Shown here piece after piece: positions 5,589 through 6,998 of a stretch of 6,998 bases of DNA. Source of the DNA: Paracoccaceae bacterium. Its GTDB lineage: Bacteria > Pseudomonadota > Alphaproteobacteria > Rhodobacterales > Rhodobacteraceae. The position numbers and the translations under genes were made by a program. The stretch covers positions 1 through 6,998 of the forward strand of contig WFPZ01000033.1 of assembly GCA_015487335.1 (NCBI GenBank). Reading direction: 5' to 3'. The notes under the pieces are model-generated. The model was not told where the DNA came from. It saw only the letters and a program-made list of their open reading frames with translations, and searched no databases. Each line of letters starts with the position of its first letter. Within the stretch, counting starts at the first letter, position 1.

Positions 5589-6848
5589 ATGGCTGAGACC
5601 TTTCCTTCCGACATTCCCGAAGACGGCAGGCTGGCCGACAACATCGTGCATTTCGCCCGCGCCCTGCGCGCCGCCGGGCTGCCGGTGGGGCCGGGGCGGG
5701 TGGTGGACGCGGTGCGCGCGGTGCAGGCGGCGGGCTTCACCGGCAAGCGCGATTTCTACTGGGCCCTGCAGGCGTGCTTCATCTCGCGCCCCGAGCACCG
5801 GCGGGTGTTTGCCCAGGTCTTCCGCCTGTTCTGGCGCGATCCGCGCTACATGGAGCACATGATGGCGCTGATGCTGCCCGCCATTCGCGGCGTCCGGGAG
5901 GAACGCGCCCCGGCCGCGGCCGAGCGCCGCGCCGCCGAGGCCCTGCTGGCGGGGGTGGCGCGCGATGTGCCCCAGTTGCCGGAAAACGAGGGCGAAAGCG
6001 AGATCGAGATCGACGCCAGCCGCACCATGTCGGGCGAGGAGCGGCTGCGCCAGCTCGACTTCGAGCAGATGAGCACCGCCGAGATGGCCGAGGCCCGGCG
6101 GATGCTGGCCACGCTCTCTCTGCCGGTGCGGCCGCTGAAATCGCGCCGCCACCAGGCCGATGCGCTGGGCCGGCGCCCCGACTGGCGCGCCACCATGCGC
6201 CAGTCGATGCGCCGGGGCGGCGAGGTGACGGGCCTGTCCATGCGCTCGCGCCGCATCCGCTGGCCGAACCTGGTGGCGCTGTGCGACATCTCCGGTTCCA
6301 TGTCGCGATACAGCCGGGCGGTGCTGCATTTCCTGCATGCGGTCTCCAACCGCCAGGGGGCGGGCTGGGCGCATGTGCATGCCTTCACCTTCGGCACCCG
6401 GCTGACCAACATCACCCGCCACCTGGCCACCCGCGACGTGGACGCCGCCCTGGCCGCGGCGGGGGCGGAGGCGCAGGACTGGGAGGGCGGCACCCGGATC
6501 GGCGCCTGCCTGCACGCCTTCAACCGCGACTGGTCGCGCCGGGTGCTGGGGCCGGGGGCGGTGGTGCTGCTGATCTCCGACGGACTCGATCGCGACGACC
6601 CCGACCAGCTGGCCCGCGAGATGGAGCGCCTGCAGCTTTCGGCCCGGCGGGTGATCTGGGTCAACCCGCTCTTGCGCTGGGCCGAGTTCGCCCCGAAGGC
6701 GCGCGGCATCAGGGCGATGCTGCCGCATGTGGACTCCTTGCGCGCGGGGCATAATATCGCCTCGCTGGAGGCGCTGGCCCGGGCGCTCTCGGAGCCGGAA
6801 GACCCCGGCGAGAGGGCGCGGCTGATGCAGATGCTGGAGAAGACATGA
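5589..6848 (+). CDS. coxE: VWA-domain protein, CoxE-like partner of the MoxR ATPase
   Basis: A 419-residue protein with a helical N-terminal half and a C-terminal von Willebrand A domain (about 226-400). The metal-ion-dependent adhesion site is complete: DISGS (D233, S235, S237), the threonine T302 in GGTRIG, and D331 in ISDGLD. An acidic, alanine-rich stretch (about 103-150) links the halves. MoxR ATPases commonly work with VWA partners; CoxE is the partner of CoxD in CO dehydrogenase gene clusters, where it is linked to assembly of the active site. Its own biochemical role is less well defined. It is slightly longer than the Oligotropha CoxE (about 400). ATG at 5589 is preferred to TTG at 5580 by codon type. 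It is in the same frame as coxD, with 66 bases and no second stop between them. Its stop overlaps the next start (ATGA). Confidence 0.85.
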   Translation: MAETFPSDIPEDGRLADNIVHFARALRAAGLPVGPGRVVDAVRAVQAAGFTGKRDFYWALQACFISRPEHRRVFAQVFRLFWRDPRYMEHMMALMLPAIRGVREERAPAAAERRAAEALLAGVARDVPQLPENEGESEIEIDASRTMSGEERLRQLDFEQMSTAEMAEARRMLATLSLPVRPLKSRRHQADALGRRPDWRATMRQSMRRGGEVTGLSMRSRRIRWPNLVALCDISGSMSRYSRAVLHFLHAVSNRQGAGWAHVHAFTFGTRLTNITRHLATRDVDAALAAAGAEAQDWEGGTRIGACLHAFNRDWSRRVLGPGAVVLLISDGLDRDDPDQLAREMERLQLSARRVIWVNPLLRWAEFAPKARGIRAMLPHVDSLRAGHNIASLEALARALSEPEDPGERARLMQMLEKT

Positions 6849-6998
6849 GCAACCCCGCACCAGGCTTTGACGACATTCCCGAAACCGCGCTGGCATGGCA
6901 CCGGCAGGGGCGCGGGGCGGTGCTGGCCACGGTGGTGGAGACCTGGGGCTCGGCGCCGCGGCCGGTGGGCAGCCAGCTGGCGGTGTCGGGGGAAAGCG
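6845..6998 (+). CDS. coxF: XdhC/CoxF-family protein, N-terminal 51 residues
   Basis: Only the start is inside the window: 51 codons from the ATG at 6845, which overlaps the coxE stop by 4 bases, a sign of translational coupling. The segment GAVLATVVETWGSAPRPVGS (24-43) is the typical N-terminus of XdhC/CoxI/CoxF proteins, which in studied members bind the molybdenum cofactor and help insert the sulfurated form into xanthine dehydrogenase or CO dehydrogenase. The order after coxD and coxE supports coxF. Xanthine-dehydrogenase-type XdhC cannot be separated from CoxF on this fragment. The Rossmann-like C-terminal part lies beyond the edge. Confidence 0.8.
   Translation, partial: MSNPAPGFDDIPETALAWHRQGRGAVLATVVETWGSAPRPVGSQLAVSGES

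Noticed and set aside
4320..6896. 858-codon open frame on the minus strand opposite coxD, coxE and the spacer
   Set aside because: It is antisense to genes with complete Walker and MIDAS motifs. Composition is that of a GC-bias shadow and no domain is recognisable.

Overview
The window is GC-rich DNA (roughly two thirds G+C by eye). It carries compact genes of alphaproteobacterial, most likely Rhodobacterales, type. The clues are the pyrC-pyrE pair, a conserved roughly 325-residue protein I know mainly from that order, a glutaryl-CoA dehydrogenase, and a coxD-coxE-coxF-like maturation block. No rRNA, tRNA, CRISPR array, insertion sequence or phage gene was seen.

Left part, bases 1-2720, all on the minus strand. 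It holds pyrE (cut by the window edge), pyrC, and a conserved protein of unproven function. PyrC (dihydroorotase) and PyrE (orotate phosphoribosyltransferase) catalyse steps of de novo UMP synthesis on either side of dihydroorotate oxidation, and they read as one operon. The conserved protein lies upstream, has its own candidate promoter, and has a near-perfect FNR-type box (2836-2849) just upstream of that promoter.

Middle, bases 2963-4183, minus strand: gcdH, a full-length glutaryl-CoA dehydrogenase for the lower part of lysine/tryptophan/glutarate breakdown. It is followed by GC-rich hairpins. A 427-base divergent spacer separates it from the right block and contains two tandem perfect inverted repeats with 9-bp and 11-bp arms.

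Right part, bases 4611-6998, plus strand: a MoxR-type AAA+ ATPase (CoxD-like), a VWA protein (CoxE-like) and the start of an XdhC/CoxF-family protein. The last two overlap by 4 bases (ATGA). In characterised relatives these proteins finish the active site of a molybdenum hydroxylase such as aerobic CO dehydrogenase. No hydroxylase structural gene lies in the window.

The most unusual non-coding signals are two. First, a degenerate element (CTTCTTCYG, 6 bases, AAYAYTCCCG) occurs twice, each time 1-2 bases after a stop codon inside an operon gap: pyrC/pyrE on the minus strand and coxD/coxE on the plus strand. Second, in the coxD/coxE gap an 8-bp perfect hairpin sits between a strong Shine-Dalgarno and the coxE start. 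The protein systems all belong to known families; I do not see a clearly new multi-gene system.
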